This document shows positions 9,618-18,224 of a stretch of 32,605 nt of DNA, piece after piece. This DNA comes from Actinomycetota bacterium. GTDB lineage: Bacteria > Actinomycetota > Actinomycetes > Nanopelagicales > Nanopelagicaceae. The stretch spans positions 1 through 32,605 of the forward strand of contig CANNIM010000004.1 of NCBI GenBank assembly GCA_947505195.1, in the 5' to 3' direction. Each line of letters opens with the position of its first letter. Positions within the stretch are counted from its first letter, which is position 1. The position numbers were made by a program, and so were the translations under genes. The notes below the pieces were generated by a model. The model was not told the DNA's origin. It searched no databases and was given only the letters and a program-made list of their open reading frames with translations.

Positions 9618-9764
9618 ATGATCAAAGCCATCCGGCGCCTTTTGGCCACACTGACATTCCTTGCAGTAATTGCTGCCGGAATTAAGGCCGCCTTTGAATG
9701 GGTCGCACAAAGCGGCGATGATGATCATGAAGTTTTTGCGGATGATGACCGCGAAACAGTTTAA
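9618..9764 (+). CDS. Uncalled 48-aa membrane microprotein with acidic tail
   Basis: MIKAIRRLLATLTFLAVIAAGIKAAFEWVAQSGDDDHEVFADDDRETV*. Basic N-terminus, one hydrophobic helix, acidic C-terminus. Fills the gap between the MalY-like gene and the next CDS and ends just before it. Too short for the supplied ORF track. Confidence 0.6.
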   Translation: MIKAIRRLLATLTFLAVIAAGIKAAFEWVAQSGDDDHEVFADDDRETV

Positions 9765-9780
9765 AAAAGGAATCCGCTAA

Positions 9781-10155
9781 ATGGAATATGTAGCAGGATC
9801 ATGCAACCTTGGAAAAAGTGAGATACGCCGTCGACAATTTGTTGCGCTAATTGGCTTAGTTCTGACAGTTATTACAACCTTCGGGTTGCTTACAGGCGAT
9901 GCGGCAAAGAGTGCGCGTTTCGGTGTCTTTATTCCAGCCCTAGTTTTCTCAGTTGGCTTTATTCAATCACGGCGCAAATTCTGTTTAGCTTATGGATTTA
10001 TGGGGACATTCAATTTTGGTCCTCTCGGTAAGTTATCAAAAGTTGCTTCACCGCAAGACCGTAGAGAAGATCGCAAGACCGCAATCTCAATTTTGCTTCA
10101 AGCTCTCTCATTAGCGCTAACAATCACGCTAATGATTTACTTACTTCCGCTGTAA
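9781..10155 (+). CDS. Small multi-TM conserved hypothetical membrane protein (CNLG..EIRRR N-terminus)
   Basis: SD AAGGA upstream; MEYVAGSCNLGKSEIRRRQFVALIGLVLTVITTF..., several predicted TM helices. Function unknown. Confidence 0.7.
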   Translation: MEYVAGSCNLGKSEIRRRQFVALIGLVLTVITTFGLLTGDAAKSARFGVFIPALVFSVGFIQSRRKFCLAYGFMGTFNFGPLGKLSKVASPQDRREDRKTAISILLQALSLALTITLMIYLLPL

Positions 10156-11406
10156 TTTTTTTAGTAAGAAGTAGAACGCCGTTCCAAGGGCAATACCCCA
10201 TATGAGATCTACAAAAACAACTACTACTGCTGTAAAAACCAGGATTGAAGAATCTAGCCGTGTCGTCCGAAGTAATTCTCTCAAGTTTCCAGGGCTCGCC
10301 ATTCGATAAGAGGTTCCGATTAGGACACCAGCGAGTGCCGATGTTGGGATACTCGAAATAATTGGCGATAAGAAAAGCACAACTGAGAGCAAAAATACTG
10401 CATGAAAAATTGCCGCAAGTCTTGAAATCGCACCGGCCCTTATATTCACACCTGTTCTTGCAATGGCACCAGTCGCTGGCATGCCACCAACTAATGATGA
10501 GAACATTGATGCCAAACCTTGGCCAAAGAGTTCTCGGTTTGGTTGATACTTATGTTCATCATCGTGGATATGCGCAAGTTGATCGGCGACTCTTGCCGAT
10601 AGTAGAGATTCGATTGAGGCAAGTAGCGCGATTGCAATTGCTGCAGAAATCATTTGATAAGTGCCTAATCCAAAAAATTCAAGCTTTTGAATATGAAAAA
10701 TCGCCTTCGGTAAGTCACCGACTTTAGGAATATCTACGTCAAGTGCGAGTACAACCATTGAGCTGATCACAATTGCTAAAAAGCTTGCAGGTATATGTAT
10801 TTTAATTTTGAATTTATGAACTACTTTTGGGTAAGTGAATTTAACAAATAGAGTAAGTAGAACTATAGAAATGGCCGAATAATTAAGGCCGTTGGTTATT
10901 GCACCGCTAATAGTGTTCCATGCGGTGACGACAGTTCTGCCACCATCAATCGATGGAGTGGCGAGCGCTGTCGGGACCTGTTGCAGTGCAATCACAATTG
11001 CAATTCCTAGAGTAAAGCCCTCCATAACCGGCCACGGGACTCGGTTGATGATTGAACCAGCCCGGAAAATTCCGAGAAGAAGTGTTAATAGACCAGCAAA
11101 GAAACCAAGTGGGATCAATGACTCGACACCATATTTGGCAACAATTGGAACTAAGACAACAGTCATCGCACCGGTAGGTCCACTCACTTGAAAATTTGAG
11201 CCACCAAAAATTGCGGCTAATAGCCCAGCCAATATCGCAGTGACGAGTCCGGCTGCTGCCCCAGCACCAGTTGTGATACCAAAAGCAAGCGCCAGAGGCA
11301 GTGCAACAATTCCTACAGTAATTCCGGCTAAGAGATCTTTGCGCCAAGAAGTGCGGGCACTTTTATAATCAGCGCGGCTGGGAAGGAAATCTCTAAGGTA
11401 ATTCAT
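10141..11406 (-). CDS. SulP-family anion permease lacking the STAS domain
   Basis: DLLAGITVGIVALPLALAFGITTGAGAAAGLVTAILAGLLAAIFGGSNFQVSGPTGAMTVVL; GMPATGAIARTGVNIRAGAISRLAAIFHAV. Ends after the last TM helix (FYFLLKKLQRK). Confidence 0.93.
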   Translation of the reverse strand: MNYLRDFLPSRADYKSARTSWRKDLLAGITVGIVALPLALAFGITTGAGAAAGLVTAILAGLLAAIFGGSNFQVSGPTGAMTVVLVPIVAKYGVESLIPLGFFAGLLTLLLGIFRAGSIINRVPWPVMEGFTLGIAIVIALQQVPTALATPSIDGGRTVVTAWNTISGAITNGLNYSAISIVLLTLFVKFTYPKVVHKFKIKIHIPASFLAIVISSMVVLALDVDIPKVGDLPKAIFHIQKLEFFGLGTYQMISAAIAIALLASIESLLSARVADQLAHIHDDEHKYQPNRELFGQGLASMFSSLVGGMPATGAIARTGVNIRAGAISRLAAIFHAVFLLSVVLFLSPIISSIPTSALAGVLIGTSYRMASPGNLRELLRTTRLDSSILVFTAVVVVFVDLIWGIALGTAFYFLLKKLQRK

Positions 11407-11477
11407 TTCATTTAAATCCTACTGCGATATCTGCTTAAGTGGTGTAACTTGGTCTTGTCGATTGCAAAGGAGTTTTC

Positions 11478-11810
11478 ATGGAAATCGTTATTCACGCTAG
11501 AAATGCAAATCTGGCAGAAGATTTCAGATCGATTGCACTTGAAAAATTAAAATCTTTGGAGCGTTTTAACCTCAAAGTTGAAAGTATAAAAGTTGAGATA
11601 AAACATGAACAGAACCCGAGATTCGGAAAGTCATCACATGAAGTGCACCTAACTACAACTGGCTCTGGGCCATTTATGCGTGCCGAGGGATCAGGATTTA
11701 ATGATTTAGCTGCATTTGATAAGGCGGTAACCGCCTTGGAATTACAGATGAGAAAGCTCCATGAAAAATCTAAAGACATTGGCCATGAAAGCGTGAGGAA
11801 GCCAAAATAA
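11478..11810 (+). CDS. Short ribosome hibernation-promoting factor / RaiA-like protein
   Basis: MEIVIHARNANLAEDFRSIALEKLKSLERF...HEVHLTTTGSGPFMRAEGSGFNDLAAFDKAVTALELQMRKLHEKSKD: S30AE fold pattern, 110 aa, no long-HPF C-terminal domain. SD aaaggag upstream. Confidence 0.85.
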   Translation: MEIVIHARNANLAEDFRSIALEKLKSLERFNLKVESIKVEIKHEQNPRFGKSSHEVHLTTTGSGPFMRAEGSGFNDLAAFDKAVTALELQMRKLHEKSKDIGHESVRKPK

Positions 11811-11814
11811 CAAT

Positions 11815-13020
11815 ATGAATTCAATTAGCGCTGGCTTAGTAGAGGCTTGGTGGATGTTGTTTCACACATTCTGGGCGCTTATTTTAGGCTTCACTTTATC
11901 TGGCGCAGTTCAGGCATTTGCCTCTCGCAAAAAAATGAAAGAACAGCTTGGCGATGACAGTTTCAAAAGTGTCTTTAAAGCAATGCTCTTTGGAATGATT
12001 AGCTCCTCTTGCTCGTATTCAGCCAGTGCTTTAGCAAAAAGTTTGTTCTCAAAGGGTGCGAATTTCACTTCCTCGATGGTTTTTATGTTTGCCAGCACAA
12101 ATCTAGTTTTAGAACTCGGTTTAGTTCTTTGGATAATGATGGGCTGGCAATTTGCGGTCGCAGAATTCTTTGGTGGTGCGATCATGATTCTTCTCTTGAA
12201 ATTGTTGATTCCAAAGTTGATTCCGGCTGAATTAATAGAACGCTCACGGGAAAGTTACGAGAGCTCTAAAGAGGTTAATTCAACAAGAAAAGCCAACTGG
12301 CATGACGCAGCTGGCTATACCATGGGTGATTTCAAAATGCTCCGAGTTGAATTAATTATTGGTTTTTTAGTTGCTGGGCTTGCTGCAAAATTAATCCCGG
12401 CTTCCTTTTGGAACCTGTTGTTTCTATCCGGTAATGGAATCATAACAAGTATCCAAAATGTAATTATCGGACCAGTAATTGCCTTCATAAGTTTTGTCTG
12501 CTCTGTAGGAAACATTCCACTAGCAGCAACACTTTGGCATGGTGGTATTTCATTTGGTGGAACTATCGCTTTTATTTTTGCCGACTTAATTTCACTTCCA
12601 TTAGTACTCATTTATCGCAAATATTATGGGACAAAACTGGCCATCAGATTAACTCTAGTTTTTTGGTTGGTTATGAGCCTTAGTGGCTTGATTACCGAAT
12701 TAATTTTTAACTTTCTTAACCTAATTCCTGCAATGGATCACGATATGTCTCACACCAATCAGATTGGCTGGAACTATACGACGATTCTTAACTTGATGGC
12801 TTTGGCGCTTATCTCCTGGATTTATTGGATGTATCGAACACAAGTAATGGATAGCTCAGATCAAGAGTTTGCGAAGGATTGGGTATGTGGCATGCAGGTA
12901 CGAATTTCTGATGCACCAGCAAACTTTGGATTTGATGGGAAGGCTTATTACTTCTGTATGCCGGGATGTAGAGACACCTTCGCGGCAAATCCAAGCAAAT
13001 TTATTCCAGTGGAGAAGTAA
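11815..13020 (+). CDS. Predicted permease (PF03773/ArsP-like) fused to a C-terminal YHS metal-binding domain
   Basis: ISSSCSYSASALAKSLFSKGANFTSSMVFMFASTNLVLELG permease segment, multiple TMs, then DWVCGMQVRISDAPANFGFDGKAYYFCMPGCRDTFAANPSKFI (YHS). Confidence 0.87.
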   Translation: MNSISAGLVEAWWMLFHTFWALILGFTLSGAVQAFASRKKMKEQLGDDSFKSVFKAMLFGMISSSCSYSASALAKSLFSKGANFTSSMVFMFASTNLVLELGLVLWIMMGWQFAVAEFFGGAIMILLLKLLIPKLIPAELIERSRESYESSKEVNSTRKANWHDAAGYTMGDFKMLRVELIIGFLVAGLAAKLIPASFWNLLFLSGNGIITSIQNVIIGPVIAFISFVCSVGNIPLAATLWHGGISFGGTIAFIFADLISLPLVLIYRKYYGTKLAIRLTLVFWLVMSLSGLITELIFNFLNLIPAMDHDMSHTNQIGWNYTTILNLMALALISWIYWMYRTQVMDSSDQEFAKDWVCGMQVRISDAPANFGFDGKAYYFCMPGCRDTFAANPSKFIPVEK

Positions 13021-13101
13021 AAGCAGGCCCACTCTGAATATTCAACTAATATATGAGCATTGAAGATTATTGAAGTAAAAATTTCGTAGAGGAGAAATCA
13101 A

Positions 13102-14097
13102 TTGCCTGCAGTTACCGTCGCTGACATAACAATCTTGCCAAGAGTCATAGTTGAGCCAACTGCGCGAGCTCGAAGCGTTAAGAGCGTAACGACTGCGCCA
13201 CAAGGGTTCGAAGGCGAAGGCTTTCCGGTCCGTCGTGCATTTGCCGGTGTTGACATGGCAAAGCTGGATCCATTCATTCACTTAGATCAAATGGGCGAAG
13301 TTGAATACGCACCGGGTGAACCAAAGGGAACGCCATGGCATCCACATCGCGGCTTTGAAACTGTTACCTACATAATCGATGGAATATTTGATCATAAAGA
13401 TAATCACGGTGGCGGCGGAACAATTACAAATGGCGATACCCAATGGATGACTGCGGGCGCTGGAATTTTGCATATCGAAACCCCACCAGAACATTTAGTA
13501 ATGAGTGGCGGCCTCTTTCATGGTTTCCAACTCTGGGTAAATTTGCCAGCAGCGAAGAAGTGGTCAAAGCCTGCATACCAAGATTTGCGCGCATCCGATG
13601 TTAAATTATTAGCATCAAGTGATGGCGGAACTTTAATTCGAGTAATCGCCGGTGAAGTTGCTGGAAACGTTGGACCTGGTTCAACGCAAACTCCAATTTC
13701 AATTGTGCACGCAACTCTTGCACCTGGAGCAAAGTTAGAGCTTCCATGGAATAAGAATTACAACGCACTTATCTACACCTTGAATGGTCACGGCACCGTT
13801 GGTGAAAATAAACAACCAGTTCATATGGGACAACTTGCAGTAATGGGCGATGGCGATATCTTGGTGATTCAAGCGGATCCAACTCAGGAATCTAGATCAC
13901 CAGATATGGATGTTCTAATCCTTGGTGGCGAGCCAATTAAAGAGCCAGTCGCTTGGATGGGGCCATTTGTAATGAATACCAAGGCCGAAGTTCTAAAGGC
14001 TTTTGATGACTTCCAGAAAGGTCTGCTTGGCACAATTCCAGCCGCAGATATAACAGGAGTGCACAACACACCTAACGAAGTTATCGAAGGTAATTAA
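13102..14097 (+). CDS. Pirin-family protein (TTG start)
   Basis: GTPWHPHRGFETVTYIIDGIFDHKDNHGGGGTITNGDTQWMTAGAGILHIETPPE is the pirin cupin core. GGAG upstream of TTG 13102. Confidence 0.93.
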   Translation: MPAVTVADITILPRVIVEPTARARSVKSVTTAPQGFEGEGFPVRRAFAGVDMAKLDPFIHLDQMGEVEYAPGEPKGTPWHPHRGFETVTYIIDGIFDHKDNHGGGGTITNGDTQWMTAGAGILHIETPPEHLVMSGGLFHGFQLWVNLPAAKKWSKPAYQDLRASDVKLLASSDGGTLIRVIAGEVAGNVGPGSTQTPISIVHATLAPGAKLELPWNKNYNALIYTLNGHGTVGENKQPVHMGQLAVMGDGDILVIQADPTQESRSPDMDVLILGGEPIKEPVAWMGPFVMNTKAEVLKAFDDFQKGLLGTIPAADITGVHNTPNEVIEGN

Positions 14098-14104
14098 CTA
14101 ATAG

Positions 14105-15493
14105 TTATAGTGCTTTTAAGGCGCTTACAACTTTAGTTAGTGAATCTTTAGCATCTCCGAATAGAAGCGTAGTTTTAGCATCGTAAAGCAAATCATTTTC
14201 AATACCGGCAAAACCTGGACGCATTGAACGCTTTAAGAAAATAACATTTCCTGCGCCTGCAACATCAAGAATTGGCATTCCATAGATTGGGCAACCAGGA
14301 GTTGTCTTTGCAGCTGGATTAACAACATCGTTTGCACCAACTACTAGAACAACATCGGTTTGTGGGAAAGTTGGATTTATCTCTTCCATTTCAACCAGTT
14401 GTTCGTAAGGAACACTTGCTTCTGCAAGAAGAACATTCATATGACCAGGCATACGACCTGCAACTGGGTGAATTCCATATGCCACTTCAACGCCACGTTC
14501 AGCGAGAAGGTCTGCGAGTTCACGAACAGTGTGTTGTGCTTGCGCAACTGCAAGCCCGAAGCCAGGAACGATTACAACGCGCTGGGCATAATTAAGAAGA
14601 ATTGCAACATCATCAGGAGATCCTGATTTAACTGGGCGAACTTCGCCACCTACTGCTTGTGCTTGTGGCTTAGCAGTGAATGCACCGAAGAGAGTTCCAA
14701 ATAGCGAGCGTCCCATTGCTTCTGCCATCTTGCGAGTAAGAATTGTTCCGGAAGCACCAACCAGTGTTCCTGCAACAATTAAAAGCGTTGATTGCAAGAC
14801 ATATCCGCTAGCAGCAACTGTTAGTCCAGTAAATGCATTTAAGAGTGAGATAACGATTGGAACATCTGCTCCGCCAACTGGAAGTACGAAGAGGACACCA
14901 AAGAGAAGTGCGAGTATGCCCATAACTAGAAGTGGGGTATTTCCACCTGAAGAAATGGTCCAACCACCTGATGCTAAAACTCCGACAAGGGTTGCGGCGA
15001 TAACAAAGCGGCCGCCAGGAAATACAACTGGTCGAGTTGTCATTAACTCTTGTAACTTCAAGAAAGTAATTACAGAACCTGAGAAAGAGGTTGACCCAAC
15101 AATTACGGTAAAGACGGTCGCAATTAAGTTCGCGGTAGAAGGCTTTCCTTCAGCGCTTAGATTTAGGTATTCAACAATTGCTACAAGTGCGGCAGCGCCA
15201 CCACCAACACCATTAAATAGTGCAACAAGTTGTGGCATCTGTGTCATCTGAATCTTACGTGCGGCCGGGACTCCAACGATTACACCGAAAGCGATTGCAC
15301 CAATGATCAAAAGCGTGTTGTGTCCCTCTTCAATAGCAGGATCAAAGAAGACAATTACCGTTGCGACGGTGGCACCAAAGGCGCCAATTAGATTTCCACG
15401 ACGTGCAGTCTTAGGGGCTGAAAGTCCCTTAAGCGCCATGATGAACGAAACTGCGACACCAAGACCAAGGAGGGCATATAGATTTGAATTCAT
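14105..15493 (-). CDS. pntB: NAD(P) transhydrogenase subunit beta
   Basis: Multi-TM N-terminus; C-terminal NADP domain VVIVPGFGLAVAQAQHTVRELADLLAERGVEVAYGIHPVAGRMPGHMNVLLAEA, VVGANDVVNPAA, GMPILDV. Confidence 0.97.
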   Translation of the reverse strand: MNSNLYALLGLGVAVSFIMALKGLSAPKTARRGNLIGAFGATVATVIVFFDPAIEEGHNTLLIIGAIAFGVIVGVPAARKIQMTQMPQLVALFNGVGGGAAALVAIVEYLNLSAEGKPSTANLIATVFTVIVGSTSFSGSVITFLKLQELMTTRPVVFPGGRFVIAATLVGVLASGGWTISSGGNTPLLVMGILALLFGVLFVLPVGGADVPIVISLLNAFTGLTVAASGYVLQSTLLIVAGTLVGASGTILTRKMAEAMGRSLFGTLFGAFTAKPQAQAVGGEVRPVKSGSPDDVAILLNYAQRVVIVPGFGLAVAQAQHTVRELADLLAERGVEVAYGIHPVAGRMPGHMNVLLAEASVPYEQLVEMEEINPTFPQTDVVLVVGANDVVNPAAKTTPGCPIYGMPILDVAGAGNVIFLKRSMRPGFAGIENDLLYDAKTTLLFGDAKDSLTKVVSALKAL

Positions 15494-15780
15494 TACTTCT
15501 TACCGCCCTTTCCTTTAAACATTTCGAGCATGCGATCTGTTACAACAAAACCGCCCACCATATTTATCGTTGCTAAAACAACTGCGAGAATTGCTAAGGT
15601 AGTTTCTAAAGTAGTTTTTGCCTCGGCAGCAACGAGAATTGCGCCAACTAAAATAATTCCGTGGATGGCATTTGCACCAGACATTAAAGGGGTGTGAAGG
15701 GTTGTCGAAACTTTAGATACAACCTCAAAACCTACGAAGACCGAGAGAATAAAGATTGTCAGAATTGCCATAGTTGTCAT
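15493..15780 (-). CDS. pntA2: NAD(P) transhydrogenase subunit alpha part 2 (membrane)
   Basis: 95 aa with TMs, VSTTLHTPLMSGANAIHGIILVGA, NMVGGFVVTDRMLEMFK. Confidence 0.95.
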   Translation of the reverse strand: MTTMAILTIFILSVFVGFEVVSKVSTTLHTPLMSGANAIHGIILVGAILVAAEAKTTLETTLAILAVVLATINMVGGFVVTDRMLEMFKGKGGKK

Positions 15781-16907
15781 TTCTTGCCCTCCGGAGTGCG
15801 ACGAGAGCCGCCATGAGTAAGTGTCGCCGAATCAATAATTTCATCTGAGAAATCTGGGATTACATCACCAGTTGGTTTGCCATCAACGCTCTTGGTCATA
15901 AGCAGAAGTAGATTTACAACATTTCGCGAGAACAACATTGATGCGTGATAAGGCAGTTGGCTTGGAACATCTTTTCCGCCCCAGATAACAACGCCATTTG
16001 TAGTTGTAATCGTTTCGCCAGGCTTACTTCCCTCAACGTTGCCGCCAGTTTCCGCAGCTAGATCAACAATCACAGCGCCAGATTTCATAGCAGAAACCAT
16101 TTGGCCAGTAACAAGTCTTGGTGCTGGTCTTCCTGGTACAGCCGCTGTTGTTATAACAACATCAGCAGCAGCTAAGTAAGGAGTGAGAAGTTCACGTTGT
16201 TTAGCGGCGCGCTCTTCTGTCATCTCACGCGCATAACCGCCGGCGCCTTCAAGGGCTTCGAGTTCTAACGTAATAAATTTTGCGCCCATTGATTTAACTT
16301 CATCTGCTGATGATGGACGAACGTCATATGCACTTACTACTGCGCCTAGTCGCTTCGCTGTTGCAATTGCTTGAAGGCCAGCAACGCCAGCGCCAAGAAC
16401 TACAACTTGTGCAGGAGTAACAGTTCCTGCTGCAGTCATAAGTAATGGAAAGAATCTTGGTGAGAGTTCAGCGGCAACAAGTGATGCGCGATAGCCAGCG
16501 CACAGTGCCTGCGAGGTTAGGGCATCCATTGATTGTGCGCGAGAAATACGGGGAACAAGTTCAAGTGAAAGCGCAGTTACTCCAGCACTTGCTGCTGCAT
16601 CGATTGAATCAACTGAAGTTGTAGGAGAAAGGAATGAGATTGTAAGAGCACCCTTTTTAAGGGAGTTCATTTGATCTGGAGTTAGCGCAGTAACGGAGGC
16701 AATTACATCGGCATCACTAATTACATTGCCACTCTTTACTGTTGCGCCAGCGGCGGTGAATTCACTATCGGGAAAGCCTGATGCAACACCAGCCCCCGCT
16801 TCGATAACGACCTCAAGGCCAGCTTTGGTTAATTTGGAAATGATGTCTGGGACGAGCGCTACACGGGCTTCGCCAGACCGGATCTCTTTAGCTACGGCTA
16901 TTCGCAT
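15777..16907 (-). CDS. pntA1: NAD(P) transhydrogenase subunit alpha part 1 (NAD-binding)
   Basis: MRIAVAKEIRSGEARVALVPD, PAQVVVLGAGVAGLQAIATAKRLGAVVSAYDVRP, MVSAMKSGAVIVDLAAETGGN. Tracked ORF starts at TTG 16913; ATG 16907 preferred because TAATCT lies exactly 6 nt upstream. Confidence 0.95.
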   Translation of the reverse strand: MRIAVAKEIRSGEARVALVPDIISKLTKAGLEVVIEAGAGVASGFPDSEFTAAGATVKSGNVISDADVIASVTALTPDQMNSLKKGALTISFLSPTTSVDSIDAAASAGVTALSLELVPRISRAQSMDALTSQALCAGYRASLVAAELSPRFFPLLMTAAGTVTPAQVVVLGAGVAGLQAIATAKRLGAVVSAYDVRPSSADEVKSMGAKFITLELEALEGAGGYAREMTEERAAKQRELLTPYLAAADVVITTAAVPGRPAPRLVTGQMVSAMKSGAVIVDLAAETGGNVEGSKPGETITTTNGVVIWGGKDVPSQLPYHASMLFSRNVVNLLLLMTKSVDGKPTGDVIPDFSDEIIDSATLTHGGSRRTPEGKK

Positions 16908-16913
16908 CCGCAA

Positions 16914-16919
16914 AGATTA
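16914..16919 (-). promoter_or_regulatory. Putative leaderless -10 box for pntA1 (TAATCT, 6 nt before ATG 16907)
   Basis: Minus strand: TAATCT-TTGCGG-ATG. Confidence 0.5.
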
Positions 16920-16979
16920 GTGCCTATTAACTTCGAAGGCTGCCAAATATGCGCAACTTTTAGCCTACAAGTTGGGCAA

Positions 16980-17921
16980 TTAGTGGTTGCCCTTTATCTC
17001 GCCTCGAACTAGGTGATAGAGAATTGCTTGAATCGTTGTTCGGCGGTGATAGGCCTCGCGCCAGATTACAGATTTCGGACCGTCGATAACCTCGGCTTCA
17101 ACTTCCTCGCCACGATGTGCTGGCAGACAGTGCATGAAGATTGAGTCCGGTGATGTTAGCGACATTAAATTCTTAGTAATTGCATATGGTGCGAGGGCCT
17201 TAAGTTTCTCAGCTCTTACCTCTTCTGGATCTCCCATAGACATCCAAACATCGGTATATACAACGCTAGCACCTGTGGCTGCAGCTTCTGGATCTGTCAT
17301 AACTTCAATCGTTGCTCCAGTTTTACTAGCAATCTCCTTAGCGCGATTAACTGCTGATTCTTGCGGTGCCCATTTTCCTGGTGGAGTTGCTACAACGACA
17401 TGTGCTCCCATAATTGCGCCCATTGTTAACCAGGCATGTGACATGTTATTTCCATCGCCAACATATGTGAATTTTCGACCAGAAACATCTTCGCCAAATA
17501 CTTCGCGAATAGTTAACCAATCTGCAAGTAGTTGTGTTGGATGATCAGTGTCAGTTAATCCATTCAAAACTGGAATTGTCGAATGAGCACCAAGTTCATC
17601 GACATCAGATTGGGCAAAGGTTCTAACAATTAGCGCGCTCGCAAAGCCACTAATTATTTTTGCGGTATCAGAGATTGTTTCACCACGACCAATTTGTAAA
17701 TCATCCCCCCGAAGAAATATCGGAGTACCTCCAAGATGAGCAACAGCTGTTTCGGATGCGAGTCTGGTGCGAGTTGAGGATTTAGTCATATAAATAGCAA
17801 CTGTCTGATTAGCTAGAGCGTCCTTTGAGCGAAGTGGGCTCTTAGCAAATTGCGCAGCAGTATCGAGTATTAGTTCCACATCATTACGAGATAGATGCTC
17901 AGTGCGCAATAGATCCTTCAT
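16980..17921 (-). CDS. argF: Ornithine carbamoyltransferase
   Basis: MTKSSTRTRLASETAVAHLGGTPIFL, DTDHPTQLLADWLTIRE, FMHCLPAHRGEEVEAEVIDGPKSVIWREAYHRR. Confidence 0.97.
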   Translation of the reverse strand: MKDLLRTEHLSRNDVELILDTAAQFAKSPLRSKDALANQTVAIYMTKSSTRTRLASETAVAHLGGTPIFLRGDDLQIGRGETISDTAKIISGFASALIVRTFAQSDVDELGAHSTIPVLNGLTDTDHPTQLLADWLTIREVFGEDVSGRKFTYVGDGNNMSHAWLTMGAIMGAHVVVATPPGKWAPQESAVNRAKEIASKTGATIEVMTDPEAAATGASVVYTDVWMSMGDPEEVRAEKLKALAPYAITKNLMSLTSPDSIFMHCLPAHRGEEVEAEVIDGPKSVIWREAYHRRTTIQAILYHLVRGEIKGNH

Positions 17922-17927
17922 TATTGA

Positions 17928-17933
17928 ATAATA
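17928..17933 (-). promoter_or_regulatory. Putative leaderless -10 box for argF (TATTAT, 6 nt before ATG)
   Basis: Minus strand: TATTAT-tcaata-ATG(17921). Confidence 0.5.
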
Positions 17934-17956
17934 CCCAATAAAGCAGGTCGCCTCGG

Positions 17957-17962
17957 TAGAAT
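17957..17962 (+). promoter_or_regulatory. Putative leaderless -10 box for the DUF3039 gene (TAGAAT, 7 nt before ATG)
   Basis: TAGAAT-ttacgac-ATG(17970); no SD. Confidence 0.55.
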
Positions 17963-17969
17963 TTACGAC

Positions 17970-18224
17970 ATGGGAATCCCGAGCATAGATCTTCAGCCCT
18001 TCACAGATGTAAAAGAGAAGGAAGATACTCGGCTATCAAATGAAGATGGCGATCATGAAAGATTTGCCCACTATGTACGCAAAGAGAAAATTGTTGAATC
18101 AGCTGTAACTGGAAAGGCAGTTCGTGCCCTCTGTGGCAAGAAGTGGGTACCAAGTCGCGACCCAGAAAAATTTCCAATCTGCCCAATCTGCAAGAAGATA
18201 TTTGATGGCCTAAAGAAGGAATGA
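17970..18224 (+). CDS. DUF3039 family protein (putative Zn-binding)
   Basis: TRLSNEDGDHERFAHYVRKEKIVESAVTGKAVRALCGKKWVPSRDPEKFPICPICKKIFDGL: actinobacterial DUF3039 pattern with Cys pairs. Confidence 0.9.
   Translation: MGIPSIDLQPFTDVKEKEDTRLSNEDGDHERFAHYVRKEKIVESAVTGKAVRALCGKKWVPSRDPEKFPICPICKKIFDGLKKE

Noticed and set aside
10362-11347. Overlapping ORFs within the SulP gene on both strands
   Set aside because: SulP is unambiguous in its own frame; the others lack domain motifs.
14332-15251. Several plus-strand ORFs (87-191 aa) opposite pntB
   Set aside because: They lie antisense to a clearly identified conserved gene and show low-complexity Arg/Pro/Thr-rich translations typical of shadow ORFs.
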